Positions 1 to 13,737 of a stretch of 64,000 bases of DNA are shown here, piece by piece; position 1 is the stretch's first letter, and each line of letters opens with the position of its first letter. Location: assembly GCF_008831285.2 (NCBI RefSeq), contig NC_045150.1, forward strand, positions 4,168,001-4,232,000. Direction: 5' to 3'. Origin of the DNA: Nymphaea colorata. Lineage: Eukaryota; Streptophyta; Magnoliopsida; Nymphaeales; Nymphaeaceae. The notes under the pieces are model-generated. The model did not search any database, had not been told where the DNA came from, and saw nothing but the letters and a program-made list of their open reading frames with translations. The position numbers and the translations under genes were made by a program.

Positions 1-2099
1 ATTTAGTAAAACCATGCACAACCTTGGAGTGAAAGAATTCAAAAGTCAAAGATTTATACAATCATGAAGACCACAAAGTGAAACGTGATAGAAAATAAGC
101 AACTGGGAAGCTAAATGGGAGAATAAGTCAAATTTGAATCAGATGGAACTTGGTGGGACAACACTAGAGTCCCTAACAAAATCAACTCCAAGACTTGGAT
201 CAATTGTGAGACTAGGAAATTTTGACGAAACTGAGCTAAAACGAGCTGCTGACATAAGTACGAATAAAGTGATCGAGTAACTGAAACATATGAGATTAGT
301 GAATTTGTAAAATTGAAATTGCACTTCATCATGAATGTTTTAATTGAAAGTAAGCTAAATGAAGTTAAACCCACTCACAAATGAGGTACTTACCAGCTTG
401 GCAGGACCTGACATAACAGAACTGAGATGAACTTGAGCTCGGACATAAAAAATGGAATGACTAACATTGAGGAGTGACCTCCATATGCTTTGGAATCCAA
501 TTGGATTAAATTCATGACAACTTAATTAGAATTGAGCTAGGACTAACCTGCACTCAACCTGACTACCTGACTGAGGAAAAATTATGCTAAAACTGCTAAA
601 AGGGGTGATATAGTGGTCTGTCTTACAAAGTCTAAACTCAGTAGAACTAAAGTTTAACTATTATGTTTCCTAAGTTGTTAAAGTTAAGTTGTATGGATTA
701 TGAAGGACTGGTCCTAAACTCGGTTAGGTTGAGGATGAAATACGAACCCAAAAACTTGATATTTTTTAGCAAAGTGGGGCCCACTAAGCTCAATTGAGCT
801 GCTTTAGGACAAAACCGGAAAAGAAAAACCATAGTAAGCCAAAAATGAAGGTCTTGAGACCTAATTTTAGGTTAAAAATGGGTGTTGGAATAGGTCAGTT
901 TAGTCAAATTGGCTCGGTCTTATGGTGTTTCTAGGGTTCAAGGGTAAAATGATATAATGATTAGATGATCCTAATGAATTAGAGTTTTTCTAGTATATTG
1001 GAGCTAAAGGTGGAATGGGCTGTCCTGAGGATGCCCTTGGGTGTGGATGTGCCCACTAGAGGCAAAAATCATAATTTGGAAGGGTGAAGTTTTTGCGATG
1101 TTTACAAATGTTCCTCTTTGGCCCATTGAGGCTGGGCCTGGTGTTGAAGATAAACGCTCCAAATTTTCCATGTTGTAAGAAAACTTTTTTTGAAAGCCAA
1201 GTTTTGAAAATGCCAGTTCAAGACCTCATTCTTTGGAACAAATGAAGGGCAAGGGAATTTCTTCCTCTTTGCCATGAGAAGGTGATTAATTTGGACAAAA
1301 TAGATTATTGGATTTTGGGTAAATTGAAGCATGGAAGTTTCTTTTGCTTCTTCAAATCATAGACATGTCACGATTTGCAAACTTCTTATTGCAAGGTGGG
1401 TTTGGATAGAATTGTGAAGTCATAGGCAAACAAAATCATGCAATTTCAATTGGAAAATCTTTTCAAAAATGCCTCAATTTTGAATGAACTAGTGTTTTTG
1501 AAATGCTAATGATTGGTATATGTCGATAGACTCAATCCTAAATATAGATCTAATATTAAAGAATGGGTTGTAAATAATTGGCTGATGATAGAATAGGTTT
1601 AGGTTTAACCTTTATCCTTAATGTCAGTCTCTCTTGAGATAGAGGGGAGGGAAGGCTTGAAGGGCTCATGGGCTCATCTATTACGTAACATACTAGGTTT
1701 TGGTAATAAAAGAGAAACATCTTTCATGACCAAAGGGGGATGTGCCAATTCCTCTTATGCCTAGGAAGCCAGGAAATAAAACAAGTCATGTCATGTTTTT
1801 GTTTTGACATAAATCCTCAATTAATTCATAAAATTAGAGTACTGGTGCAATGCAAATGTCAAAACCTTCACCTACTCTTAGTATCCTATGAGCATCAGGA
1901 TTGACCTTCCATCAATGCTACCAATTCTTCAGAAGGGATTTCTTTTCATTTCCAAAACATGAACATAAATAAATAATCATAACAGAAAAAATCATTAGAA
2001 AAATAGATATTATATTTATAATTGCACATCTGCATAAGATTATGTCATTCCAATTCTTACAAATTTAGCTTCATGTCTTTTATCGCTTGGTAGGAACTA

Positions 2100-2148
<49 letters not shown>
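1..2148. other. Intergenic sequence without a recognised gene
   Basis: AT-rich sequence with only short random open frames on both strands. None resembles a known protein family or shows a coherent exon structure. It ends in a pure TA microsatellite at about 2102-2148. I see no tRNA, rRNA or recognisable transposon protein here. Confidence 0.5.
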
Positions 2149-2152
<4 letters not shown>

Positions 2153-2253
2153 CTTTGCCTCTTTCTTGCTTTTTATTTGCTTTTGATCCTTCTGTTTTTT
2201 GTTTTCTTTCTTTCCAGACCAACCTTCAACTTTGAGGAAAATACCTCACTGTC

Positions 2254-2301
<48 letters not shown>

Positions 2302-2454
2302 CATATATATATATATTTATATTTATATTTATATTTATATATATATTTTCTTTGCCTCTTTCTTGCTTTTTATTTGCTTTTGATTCTTCTGTTTTTTGTT
2401 TTCTTTCTTTCCAGACCAACCTTCAACTTTGAGGAAAATACCTCACTGTCTTAA
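2149..2454. repeat. Tandem duplication of a ~109-bp pyrimidine-rich unit with TA microsatellite spacer
   Basis: A segment at 2149-2257 recurs at 2346-2454 with one visible difference (ccttctg against tcttctg). TA-type microsatellite runs lie before the first copy and between the two copies. The period is 197 bp. The near identity suggests a recent duplication by slippage or unequal exchange anchored in the TA runs. Confidence 0.85.
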
Positions 2455-4149
2455 ACGCTACTACAAAGCTCGATCGTCTTAACAGTTATGTGTAGCTTTC
2501 AATGTGTAATGTTATGTCGTATTGGATTTTATACTTGAAAACAGTTTAAACGAAACTCAGGTGATTCCAATTTGAGTAACCGATCTAGTGAGTCAGCCGA
2601 ATTGTCCAAGTTTTGGTGCTGACTCGCTTGGGTGCTGACTCGTGGGCCAATGAGAGGATGTTCCCAAGTCAACTCGAGCGATTTCTCAGTTGACTTGCCA
2701 AGTTGGCCAAGAATGCTCTACCTTAAGGTTGAGTCTTCTACATGATTGGTTGACTTGAGTTCCCTAGATGTCAAGACCTCCGCTGGTTAGTAGATTCACA
2801 AATGGCTAGAGGTGGTTACTTCTCTTTCCCCATAGAAGCCTAGGAATAATCGATCCTATGCAATGAATTTTTGCAAAATCATTGAGTAAAGGATGCTAAC
2901 AATTTTAAAACATGGCTTCATGGGTTTGGACTCTCCAAAACCCCTATAAGGTTGCCTACCAAAATCGGTCGGACCTGTGTCATTGTCACACGAGGACTTA
3001 TAACGATTTTGTAAGAAGGTTACGTCACAAAGAATGAGTTCTTCTTGAACTGTCTCTTAACATAGAGTCTTGTGGTGGGGGTACTACAAGGAAAAGCAAA
3101 CTCCCTTCAATTTTTCCAGTTGTTGGGTTTCCTTAGAGGTTGTTGGATACTTGATTGGTAGAATGAAAAGATTACTCCTATAGTGGACTCTTTTAGCCTA
3201 CTAGGAGGACTCTTTGGACATTGATTGGATTTGGATTGAGAGGGTTACTTCCATGACTTGACTCTTCTAGCAAAGCAAAGACCACTTTCTAGGCTGATTG
3301 TTGACTCGATTCTCCTAGCCAACTAGAGGACCACTGTAATTTTGGAAATGTCGTAGAGATTTGTTTTAAAAGTCCTAGCCTATCGGCCGGGTTTGAATTG
3401 TTGAAAAATGAAATTTAGAAGGAAAGTTAATTTTCTCAAATCCTCCCTAGATATAGGGTTCCTCATGTTTGAATAGAAAATGATCGTTTGATGCAGAGAA
3501 CCAATCACGGTAAATAAATGAGTGACTAATACCGGAGACTAATCTCCACGTGGGTGGAAAATTTGTGGATCTTAAATCCATGTATTCTCCTGCAAACCTC
3601 AACCTAGGAGGTTCATGGAAGGAGGTTTGACTTCAAATCCATGGATCTAAGCTTCTCTAGCTTCTGTAGGACCTCGAGTCATCAAGGAGGATTTGAGATC
3701 ATCTGAATATCTGATACCGACAACCAGCTAGTATCAATACTTCATCAATTTGTCTCAACATTCAGTGTGTTCACTCGTGTCTAGAGTCGTGCAGTCTTTT
3801 GCTTTATTGTATATTTCATTTACTTATGTTAAGTCTTTACTTATGTTTATTCACTTGTAAGGGAGTATCATCTCATCGGTCTAAGTATCATGTTTGAGAA
3901 TTTTATGTTTTGGGTAGTCGGTATTGGAATCCTTATAAGCTGTTTCGACCATAAAGTTGAGATTATCCTACTTTTCTTACCTCTTTTATAATGTATTAGT
4001 TTTTTAAGAAAATATATTGCCAACTTTCTTTATTCACAATGTCTTTTGTTTATAAACTTTTTTTTTCCAAAACGCTTTTTACCTTTCCATGGATTGAAGG
4101 CTGGCGGTGATTAACTTATTGCCGTGAGGCAGCCCGCGATAGAGTGTGC
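2455..4149. other. Intergenic sequence upstream of the cyclophilin gene
   Basis: No coding family, RNA gene or clear transposon structure recognised. Base composition is slightly less AT-rich than the first 2 kb. Scattered phrases such as repeated 'gctgactcg' near 2620-2642 are too short to define an element. Confidence 0.4.
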
Positions 4150-4323
4150 CAGGATTGCGCACGACTGGTTTGAGAGTAATGGTACCTCATTGTATATTAT
4201 CAAATGCTTGTTGGATATCTTATAACCTTGTTTTATAGAAAACATGGTTTTACGACCAAGGCAGGAAGAGCGCATAAAAGGGAGAGAGCGGGGGTTTCTG
4301 AAAGTGGAGGGGAGAGTGAAACG
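4150..4323 (+). promoter_or_regulatory. Putative promoter and 5' leader of the cyclophilin gene
   Basis: The region just before the start codon has AT-rich stretches near 4190-4235 and then a purine-rich (GA-rich) leader at about 4270-4323, a common plant 5' UTR composition. No unambiguous TATA box or transcription start can be assigned, so the boundaries are inferred from the gene start only. Confidence 0.3.
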
Positions 4324-7300
4324 ATGGCGTCGGATGATGGAGAAGCCCCACAGGTCGTTCTCGAGACCTCAATGGGCCCCATCACGGTGGAGGTAGGAAC
4401 AACTCCCCCCCCCCTTCTGTCTGTCTTTCTCGCTTGGCTGATTTTATTCCAGTGACTTTCAAGAAATTGCGTATCTTGAAAAAAGTAGTGAAAGATGAAA
4501 AGAATGACCAACGATGATGATGCTAAATGATGGTAGTGGTGAAACTGCAGATGTATCACAAGCACGCGCCCAAGACTTGCAGGAATTTCATGGAGCTCTC
4601 CAGGCGGGGCTACTACAACAACGTCAAGTTCCATCGCGTCATCAAGGCACTTCTTCTTCTTCTTCTTCCTTTCTCTCTCTCTCTCTCTCTCTCTTATGCC
4701 ATGACCTAGTTTCGTTGGCGAATGATCTTGTTTTAATGGTGGTGGTGGTTCAGAACTTCGTGGTCCAAGGTGGGGATCCGACGGGCACCGGGCGTGGTGG
4801 GGAATCAATTTACGGGTGAGACTCTCTCTCCCCTTCCTTCCTCCCTTCTGCATTTTCTCTCTTTCTTTCTCTTATTTTCTTTTGTTTCGCTTTCTCCTTT
4901 TTCCTTTTGTGGAAGTTCAAAGTTTGAAGACGAGATACGCAGCGAGCTTAAGCACACAGGAGCGGGGATCTTGTCGATGGCGAACGCTGGTCCCAATACC
5001 AACGGGAGTCAGTTTTTCATAACTCTCGCGCCCGTCCCTTGGTTGGACGGTAACACCTTCTTCCTGCTCTTTTCTGGTCGCTCATATTTCTTACTCAGAT
5101 ATTTGTTCTCTTTAACACCATACTCCGCAAATCTTGCCGCTGTGGTTAAGGAGATTCCTACTAGCTATTTGGAAAGAATTATAAACAATGGCTAGAGAAA
5201 GCGGAGGGGCCCTAGCCCCCATCAATGGCTACTAATTCCAGTTACCAACTCGCGTACCAGTCCATCAGCTTATTTGCAAATTTGGCACTGTTAATGGCGA
5301 CCCAATTTTTTTCCCATTCCTACCATACATATGTTTAGTATGAATGTTCCCCATTCTATTGAGTTTAGTCTTCTCTAGTCTCTACTGCAACCATAAGATT
5401 CGAGTTTTTTCTAAGGTAGATTGGACAGATTATGTTAAAAAGTAATTGACATGGCCACCTTCGTTTTCTATTAGAACAAATGGATTTGATATGCCTAGGT
5501 GCTTTGCAAAAATGACAAATGATTATTCCTGCTCTCATCCTTGATTTTAAGACTTGCTGAAACGAGCTTGTAAATTTATCATATTGCTCCCTAGTACAGA
5601 CATAGCAAAAAAACTTCTTCATCTTCATAGCTGACATTCTTAGATCACGACATGGCTAGACCATTATCATCACACTTCACTGGGACCTTATACCCTCCCC
5701 ACTTAACTTTGTAATGTCTTCAGGAGGATGGGGAGTGAGAGAAGATAGCAAAATATGCCTGGTTTGCTCGGGTTTGTACGATTGTATCTAAGCTCTTTCA
5801 AGAAATTGAAAGAATGCCCTTTCTCTGATTTCCTTCATCACATCCATGGTGTCATCATTCTATTTAGGCTCTAAACGTGCCAGTTCATCCTATATCAACA
5901 ATAACTCATTAAAGTATTCTGTTATTGTCACCTCTCATTGTTGAAGGCTTGAGATTTTATTTGAAAATAAAATTTTTGAGCTATATCTCATTAACAGTGG
6001 ATGCTCTTGAGATATTCCCATGCTCGAGGGGCCCCTCTTTAACTTTAATATGTTGGCATTTATTTTTATTTCTATGGCGGAGAAGAACCATGAGAGGATT
6101 TTCAAAATTTTCATATCCCACTCTGCATGTTTCTTCTTCAAGAGAGTACTCCTTTTTGGCTTCCTTAAGAATCTCGAGTTAACGATTTATAACATTGATG
6201 GGTTTCTGCCTGGGTTTTAAAATAGTTCCTTTAATATAGATCAAAGCCCTTTGCGTGTGATGTGTATGTCCATATATCAGGCCCAATTTTGATAATCTGA
6301 GCCATGTAAATTGAAGCCAAGGGAGAAATGAGACTCTTTTATCCGTCATAGATGATATGCAAAAAGAATGAAGCTTCAATAAATAGTATTTTTCATCAAC
6401 AAGAGGAAAATTTGAATGAGCATTTTGCTTGAGGAGTCCAAACGACCTTCACAAGCTTGATCGGCCTCCTTTTAGTGCCAAGTGCTGGTATCACGTAAAA
6501 ATCCAATGAAATGGCCCTCAACAAGCCACATCACAGTTATTAGTTCCAGACACTCTAGATCCAAAAGGCTTTTCTTAAAATGCACAGAAACACCCTACTA
6601 AAAACAATTACTTTGTTAATCACCAAATAATGCTTAGAAAACGTACCATAGGCAACAAGATGGAGCAATTCCACCTTCATGTACACAAAAGGGGAGCTGT
6701 AGCTATTAGACCAGTTTCAACTGCCAGAAATCTAGCCGTTGGGGCTGGTCAAGGTCTATTTTTATTAGAAATAATGACATAAAATAAAATGTAAAAATAA
6801 ATAAAAATATATACGAAAAAGAAAAAGCAAATATGGTACATATATTATATATTTACATGTATATATCATTGTCAAAAATATCGTTCTCAGGTTTTAAACA
6901 GTGAGTTCTTTTCTTGGTTTTCTTTTGGCAAAGTTAATTTTTCTTAAAAAAATAAATAAATCCTAAAAATTAGATTAAAATAAAATAAATAAGAAACTAA
7001 TGAGAAAACATAGAAAACTAAGTTAACTAACTAAATAAATGATAAAAACGATGTTTTTTGGTAATCATAGAAATGAAGATAAATAATTTAACTTTTAAAG
7101 TTTCAATCAAAAATAGCATTGGTGCTGTGTAATACCTCTTCTGCTAGATGTTCTTTGCTTAGGGGCTGTGGAATCCCTTTTCACTTGTTGTTGCTGTGTT
7201 CCAGCAAGGGCTGCCGCCTGCAGCCCTTTTCCCTCTAGCTGTGTTGCCAATGACATTTCTGATTGTTTGTCATGGACAATTTTGTTTGTTTCTTCCTGTT

Positions 7301-8187
7301 ACCAAAGGGAAGTCTGTCCTTGACATCATAAATGCATCGGTGCCATTTGTTTTAATCCTATTGAGATTTGGAATGAGGAAATGAACGATACCGGTTGCAA
7401 ATTAAAATTGACAGGCTTTTACCTGAGTAGTTCTCAAGAAAAAGAAGATCATATCTACAGAAAAAGTTGAAAACAATAGTTCTGCGAAGAGAGTAAAAAG
7501 TTTGGCTTTGTAGTGAAGCTTCTCTCAAAAGGAGAATCCCTTCAAAACTAAAGCAGAATCTTAGTTGTGAGGGTTATCCCACTTCCCATGTCATCAAACT
7601 AATAAACATGTTTCAAGTAAATTTGTTTCTTAGTCATCACACACGCAGCAAAATGAGAATGAAGCAAAATTTCCAATTCTCTATTTCCTGGAAACTTGTT
7701 TCCAGAATCTTATTTCTCATTCCAGTTTTTTCAATCCATCAGACGGCCACTTAATGAAAAATGCGTCTTTTGCCAGTTTTTTTTCATTTTAATCTTCTTA
7801 ACATAAATGTCGGGTCTTTTTCGAAAAGGCACGATACTTGTGATGATGATATATATATTTATAAAATAAGTCAGCCAAAATAAATGTGTTAAAAACAAGA
7901 AACATAAGTCAGCCGAAAAAACATCGGTTTTTGAGAAAATTTTGTTTCTTTCCCCTTTTTTTCACTTTGTTTTAGTGCCAAACTACTTGTTCCTTTTTCC
8001 AATTTTTATTCTTATCTACTTATTTTTTGGTGTTGTCTCATTAGGTTCTCTTTTATTTTATTTTCCCCTAATTTTAAAGATTTTAAAAAATTTAAAAATT
8101 TATCATATTTTTCCATTTTTTTCAAGTTTGCTGTATTATACCTAAGGTAAATATTGCCACTTAAAACACAAATACGATATTTGTGAC

Positions 8188-8259
<72 letters not shown>

Positions 8260-11062
8260 GTAAATATCATTTTTGAGTTCCCAAGCTTTTTTGAGAAAAA
8301 GAGATCTCCCACGCAAATAAAAAAACAAGGATAATGTATATCTATATAGATATATGTATATTATATTAATCACCTGCATCAGCATCTGTTCTGACATAAC
8401 TGACAATGATTATTCTTCTTTGTTAGTCATGAAACTATCTTTCTGCAGGAAAACATACAATCTTTGGAAGGGTTTGTAAAGGGATGGAAATTGTCAAACG
8501 GCTTGGAAGTGTTCAGACTGATAAAAATGATAGGTATACAACTACCTTTCACTGGACCTGTTTTGTCTTTTCGAGATAAATGTCAGTAAGTAATTTTGTG
8601 TTTGAATATGTTTCATTTGCTGCATTCAACAAAGCTTGGTACATCTGAAGCTTAGCTAACCTTGTCTAAGGCCATTTTTTAAGCATATAATCTGCCAAGT
8701 TTTGATTATTATTATTTAATGTTCATAAAGCAATCCATGTACTGGACATGCAAAAGTTTAAATCTTTTGCATGAAATAAAATATGAACGGGGTGTCTCTT
8801 CCGTCAATCTATGTAGTCATGCTCCTGGAATACCACTGGATGCACATGAAAAGAGGGTTTCTGGCATTTTTAGTTCTTCTTATTAGAATCTTCTTCAGTA
8901 GGGGCTATTTGCTGACGGATATGGACATGGTATGGCAGTACCATCATGAACTTCTTAAAGTACATAAAAACAGCAAGAATAAGGCAAGAGTGAGCGTGAG
9001 AAATATTTGAACAGCTATCCTCTTCCTAGCTATACTCCTATTTACTACCATAATAACATTCTACAATTTGGATGATCATGAGATAATGCAATATTGGAGT
9101 TGTCACATGGAATATCTTTATACACAAACTAATAGCTAATGTGCCCAGTGGATGTAGGGCAAGCTAATATGTTATAAGAGCAGAATATAATATATTGATC
9201 TTTGTACTTGAGATCAAGATAATATCAATTCTCCAGGCTTTGTCCATATTGGATGTAGGGCAATCTAATGTCATAAGAATGCAATATAATATATTGATCT
9301 ATGTACTTAAGGTAAAGATAATAACAGTCAATCCTCTAGGTATATCCATATTGAAATTTCAGGGTTCTGGAAATGTGAGCAGCAGTTGTTATCACAAAGC
9401 TGAATTCACACTATCAGCAGTATGACCTTGCATTGAAAGGTAAGGAACCATGGGAACATTGCAATGTCATACCATATTTTGGTTTGCAAACTTTGGGGTG
9501 TCTTTAATAGTGACAATCCATCTGAGATGTTCAGTGACAGGAAGTTATTTGTTTAGGACAAGCAGTTGGACCTTCAGAGTGTTTGAGCTGGTGAGACTGC
9601 ATGTCTGAGGCATAAGACTTTGTTTTGGTGAAACATTGACCACATCCCAATTTAAGAAAAAAGAATATTTGCAAAGTCCTGTAACAGGTTGAAGATTAAA
9701 CCTTGTGAAGATGGAATAGTTTTGTTACTTGGAGATTGTAATATCACTGAGCAAAGTGGCATTGTATAACCTGATGAAAATAATCAACATTTAGCTTTAT
9801 TAAACATAATGATCAGCAAAAATTAAATAGCTTTATGCATGAAAGGTCGATGTGTTAAGAAAGTAAAATCGATCAGTAATTCAGGAAGCACCAAAAAAAA
9901 AAAAACCACCATGCAAAGAAACAAAAACAACTAGTAGCTGCTAAAATTACTACAAGATGGTCTCTTAGTGGAGCCACCCATGAAATCTCTCAAACAGATT
10001 GTCAATCTCTAACTGGAAAAAACAGGGGAAAAAGTGGTCCTCCAATCACTGGTAAAAAGTATGGCACCTTCACCAGTAGGCCTTTTTGAATTGGGAAAAA
10101 TTTGCAAGGAATTGTAAAGTTTATGTGCACTCACAGAAGAAAAGAAACAAGTTGGGCCGCAGGAGTGCACACTCATATGTGTGTGTGTGTGTGTGAGAAT
10201 GTGTGAGAGAAAGGGAGACCTCCCTCGACTCTATCTCAAACACCATGCAGAAGAGTAGAACCTACAGGAGTTGATGAAGAAATGCTAGAACCCACAGGAG
10301 TTGATGAGGAGATGTGTCATCTCGCTCCCCCATGCCTGATCATTATTACTCCCCACGATTGACGAAGACAATGTTGTCCTGGGTGAATAAGTTATCTTTG
10401 TTTGATAAACTGTATGATGCTATCCAAGATATCTATTTTGTTGTTTGATTTGCATGGACAGGTTACTCCAAATCATCATTGCTTCAATGGTAAACGAAGG
10501 AATTCAATGGTAACAACAGGATGTCCTGAAATTTTTGGAGAAGGAACTTAGATCTTACTTTTTGAATGGCTTTTTGATATCTAATTAGATAGTTTCAAGT
10601 TTCAACTAGTAAATAGTGTATCTATTGCAAAACGACACCCGTGGCCACGAAACTAGTTTCAGATGCGTATCACATCGTTTTGCTTAATATTTACATTACT
10701 CAACATAACGTATTATACAACGTGCTACATTATGTAGAATACTGGTTCTAAATGATTGCATTTTCATACTTCAATGCTTTTTTTAATGTTTTTCAAAATC
10801 TGCCTCCATGGGCTTGATGATCTTGATCTTTAACATCAATGACTGCAATTGCATACCAGTATACAAAGTTATCCTCAAGCTTTGCCAATGTCTTTTTATC
10901 CATGCTTCTTTTTAAGTAAAGGCTTGTGGTTGCTGTAAAACCATCGCTTTTTCCAATTTCTTTGTTGTGTATATATTCTAATAGTAATTAATCAATATTA
11001 TTGTTCTTCTATGCAGGCCGGTTCACGATGTCAAAATATTGAGAACAACTGTTGAAGACTGA
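4324..11062 (+). CDS. CYP18-2: Cyclophilin-type peptidyl-prolyl cis-trans isomerase, PPIL1/CYP18-2 class (6 exons)
   Basis: Exons: 4324-4392, 4551-4646, 4754-4815, 4916-5049, 8449-8533 and 11017-11062. They join to 492 nt, encoding 163 residues and a TGA stop, the usual length for this single-domain class. Cyclophilins isomerise Xaa-Pro bonds; PPIL1-type members work in the nuclear spliceosome (family knowledge). By alignment from memory to cyclophilin A, the active-site residues are all present: Arg52 (FHR), Phe57, Gln60 ([13 protein letters not shown]), Gln108 and Phe110 (GSQFFIT), Trp118 (PWLDG) and His123 (KHTIFGR). No signal peptide is visible, which fits a nuclear or cytosolic protein. 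The start is the only ATG placing a short acidic N-terminus before the [11 protein letters not shown] strand. Introns 1, 3, 4 and 5 have GT-AG ends. Intron 2 appears to be GC-AG (AAG, then gcactt). Introns 4 and 5 are long (3.4 and 2.5 kb) and repeat-bearing. The class is well supported; the exact paralogue name rests on remembered similarity. Confidence 0.93.
5050..8448 (+). other. Intron 4 of the cyclophilin gene
   Basis: A 3.4-kb AT-rich intron bounded by GACG/gtaac and ctgcag. It contains no intact transposon protein. The 6866-7010 part loosely resembles AT-rich sequence at 26430-26580 and 60756-60880 (a 'ggcaaag...tttttctt' core followed by an A-rich 'taaaaataaaat' tract), suggesting a dispersed miniature repeat family. 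Confidence 0.6.
8190..8256. repeat. AC dinucleotide microsatellite
   Basis: A run of ac repeats interrupted once by 'atac', inside intron 4 of the cyclophilin gene. The open frames of Cys/Val repeats it creates on the minus strand are artefacts of the repeat. Confidence 0.95.
9150..9352. repeat. Diverged ~101-bp tandem duplication in cyclophilin intron 5
   Basis: Both units start with 'ggatgtagggcaa', contain 'aatataatatattgatct' and end near 'tccatatt' (9150-9250 and 9251-9352). The divergence shows the duplication is old. It lies inside the 2.5-kb intron 5 and has no coding content. Confidence 0.75.
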
Positions 11063-11599
11063 AGTGAGATTTAGCAAGCTGCTACTTCCAGCTTTTGCCA
11101 AGTGCCTGTTTAAATAACTAAAGAAGTGTGTGTGAAGCCTGGTATTTTTTTTTTATTCTTCAAAGAAAGCATCTGAGTTTTGATAAGGAAATATTACACC
11201 TGTATCTGATAATGAAGAAGGAAATATTTAGTTATAAAATTACTAATATTTGGCTCTTGATTATTCACCTTCTGCTCTTTGCATTCCAGGCCAGTAGAAG
11301 TTGCTTCTATTTTTTCTGATCCGTGCTTTCTACTACTTGGTGCCTTGCCTCTCCAGCATCATGAAAACAAGAGTCTCTTTCGTTAATCCCATTTCCAAGG
11401 GAGAATAAGCTCTTCTCTGAAAGTACAAATAGGTAGATTGCCATCTATATCCATTAGTTTTTTGGGGACTCATCAAATATCTCATCCTAATTTGCTGGAC
11501 AGATGAGCGCTTTGATGTGCCTCCTGCAGCTTACTCCAAACATCAGCTATCGCTTGAATCAAGGAAGTCAGCTGAAATGCATTTCTCTCCATCTTGATT

Positions 11600-13560
11600 A
11601 GATTGAAACCTCCTTGATAACCCATTGGCCACTACATTCTCTACCCCCTTTTTCTACTTTATCTCAATACCATATCTCAACAACTTTGTAACCCATTTCT
11701 GCTGGGTAGGAGTGAGGTTCTTTTGATCCATGCGGTGCATGAGGGATGAATAGAAACCTGAAATCTCTTTCCTATTAAATAACGTCTCCACTTTTGAATA
11801 GCTAAAACCATGATGATGAGATCCCTTTCCATGCAGATTACCTTTGAACCTTTCTCCCATTAACCTATTGAAGGTGGCGATAGAATGTTTCCCTTGACTC
11901 ACAACAGCTTCACCAGCTCTCAGATGCATCAGTTTCAATGTGGAAAGGGCTACTAAGATTTGGAATACTCAAAATGGAGGCACTTGTAATGGCTAATTTG
12001 AGTTGTATGAAGGCATGCTTGCTTTCTTGACTCTAAGCATATTGATTTCTCTTGAACATCTTAGTGAGGGGGGCGGCTATGACTTTGACATACCTAACAC
12101 ACACTCGGTAATAACCTACCAACCCTAAAAAGGCCCTCAATCCCTTTATATCGTTTGATAGGTGCCATTCCAAAATTGTTGCGATCTCATCCACCTCCAT
12201 GCATACTCTTCTACTTGAGATTGTATGCCCTAGGTACATCACTTGAGGTCTGCCTAGATGCACTTAGAAGCTTTTGCATGTAGTATACTTCCCCTTGACA
12301 TTTCAAAAGCTCTTCTAAGCTGATCAACATGTTTTCTTATGCATGGACTATAAACTAAAATATCGTCAAAGAATGCTAAAATAAACATGCGTAAATGTGG
12401 TTGAAATATCTCAGTCGTCAGTGTTCCAAAGGTGACTGGCATTTGACAGGTCGAAGGTCATCACCCTAACTTTATAATGCCCTTCATGAGTCCGAAACAC
12501 TGGTTTTAGGAATATCTTCTATTACCATTCCAATTTAATAGTAGCCACGCTCTGAGATCCAATTTACAGAAAACTGTGGCTCCCTCTAGTTCATCTATCA
12601 ATTCCTCTATCACCAGAATGAGGTATATATTTTTCATAGTAATACCACTTAGACCACAATAATATACTCAAAATCTCCATTGGCCGTCTTTTTTCTTAAC
12701 TAATAGAGCTGATGATGAATAGGGGCTTCTACTAGGTTGTATGACATGCTTTTGCGGCATTTGTGTAATCAGATGCTATACAAGTTTTCTTTTACCGTGG
12801 CTATACTTGTTGGGTATTGCTTTATCAAATACCTCAGCAAACTCAAAAATAGGGGGTTATAATTGTTTGATTTTGGAACACATCATCACTACTATGCATG
12901 CTATTATCCACCACATAAGCACTAACTGAAGTCCTCATGATCTGTAGTTGATCCTATTCACCAAGCATTCCATTTCTGCCTTGCTGGGCTCTTGCATTGA
13001 TAGTTGACACCCTAATGGTTCTTTCTCACTTTTCTCCTTTAAATTTCATTTTCATTTCCATGACATATTCTATTCAACCAAACTGTTTCAGCCATTGAAT
13101 TCCCAGCACTATATTGGCATCATCCCTTGCTATTGCGTATAATTTCATTGTAAACCATCGACCCTGAACCTCAACTATTTCTTCCGAGCATTTACCCAGC
13201 AAAGTAATGAATCCCCATTCCTCACCGACACCTTGAAGGTTTGCGGCTCTGTTACTTAACACATACATTGATTAGTGGTCTGTTCACACACAAAAGTGTG
13301 TCTGGAGCCTGTGTCCACCTGTACCTTTATTTTGCCCCTGAATCTACTGCTGTGCAATCGCTTGACTTGCAATATATTGTCTTCAACAAAAGCATGAAAT
13401 GAAAGTTTAGGCTTGAGCTCCCTGCCCTGATCTTCCTTTGCATCCCATTCATCTTCAACAGATGCTTCTTCCCCCTCTTGTTCAACCTCCTTCACCAAAT
13501 ACATGTGGTGTTTCTTACAATCATACTCAAAGGCCATTCTCCTTACACTGAAAGCCTAAA
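11600..13560 (-). pseudogene. Decayed Ty3/gypsy retrotransposon pol (protease, reverse transcriptase, RNase H)
   Basis: Read on the minus strand from right to left. An aspartic protease start with VDTGSRHTF lies in the 13537-13256 frame, and its second half with VLGIQWLKQFG in 13268-13074. Reverse transcriptase pieces include KLDLRA near 12560, FRTHEGHYKVRVM near 12490 and the catalytic FFDDILVYS in 12442-12254. The connection segment with YLGHTIS and LRAFLGLVGYYR follows in 12263-12033, then RNase H remnants (LTPTQQKWVTKLLRYGIEI) in 11938-11654. The order protease-RT-RNase H and these motifs are diagnostic of Ty3/gypsy. Frames are broken by several shifts and stops, no integrase is visible, and YVDD has become FFDD. 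It starts about 0.5 kb beyond the cyclophilin stop codon, on the opposite strand. Confidence 0.85.
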
Positions 13561-13737
13561 GCTTCTTCTTCTTTTATCATTTGCCTGTTCAAACATCAAT
13601 TTCTTGACCAATTCCTGTTCGGATTTTGGTGAGCCTTTACTCAACACATACATTGATCTGTAGAATCCTAGACAGTTTGACATTGTAATCGAGGTACGCC
13701 GATGGCCCACTCGAAAGGTCCAACGGAGTGGGTCTTT

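Noticed and set aside
4233-4853. 206-codon minus-strand open frame over the cyclophilin exons 1-3
   Set aside because: It is antisense to well-supported exons and is made of low-complexity His/Glu/Lys runs from microsatellites in the introns.
8161-8406. Cys/Val repeat open frames
   Set aside because: Direct translation of the AC microsatellite.
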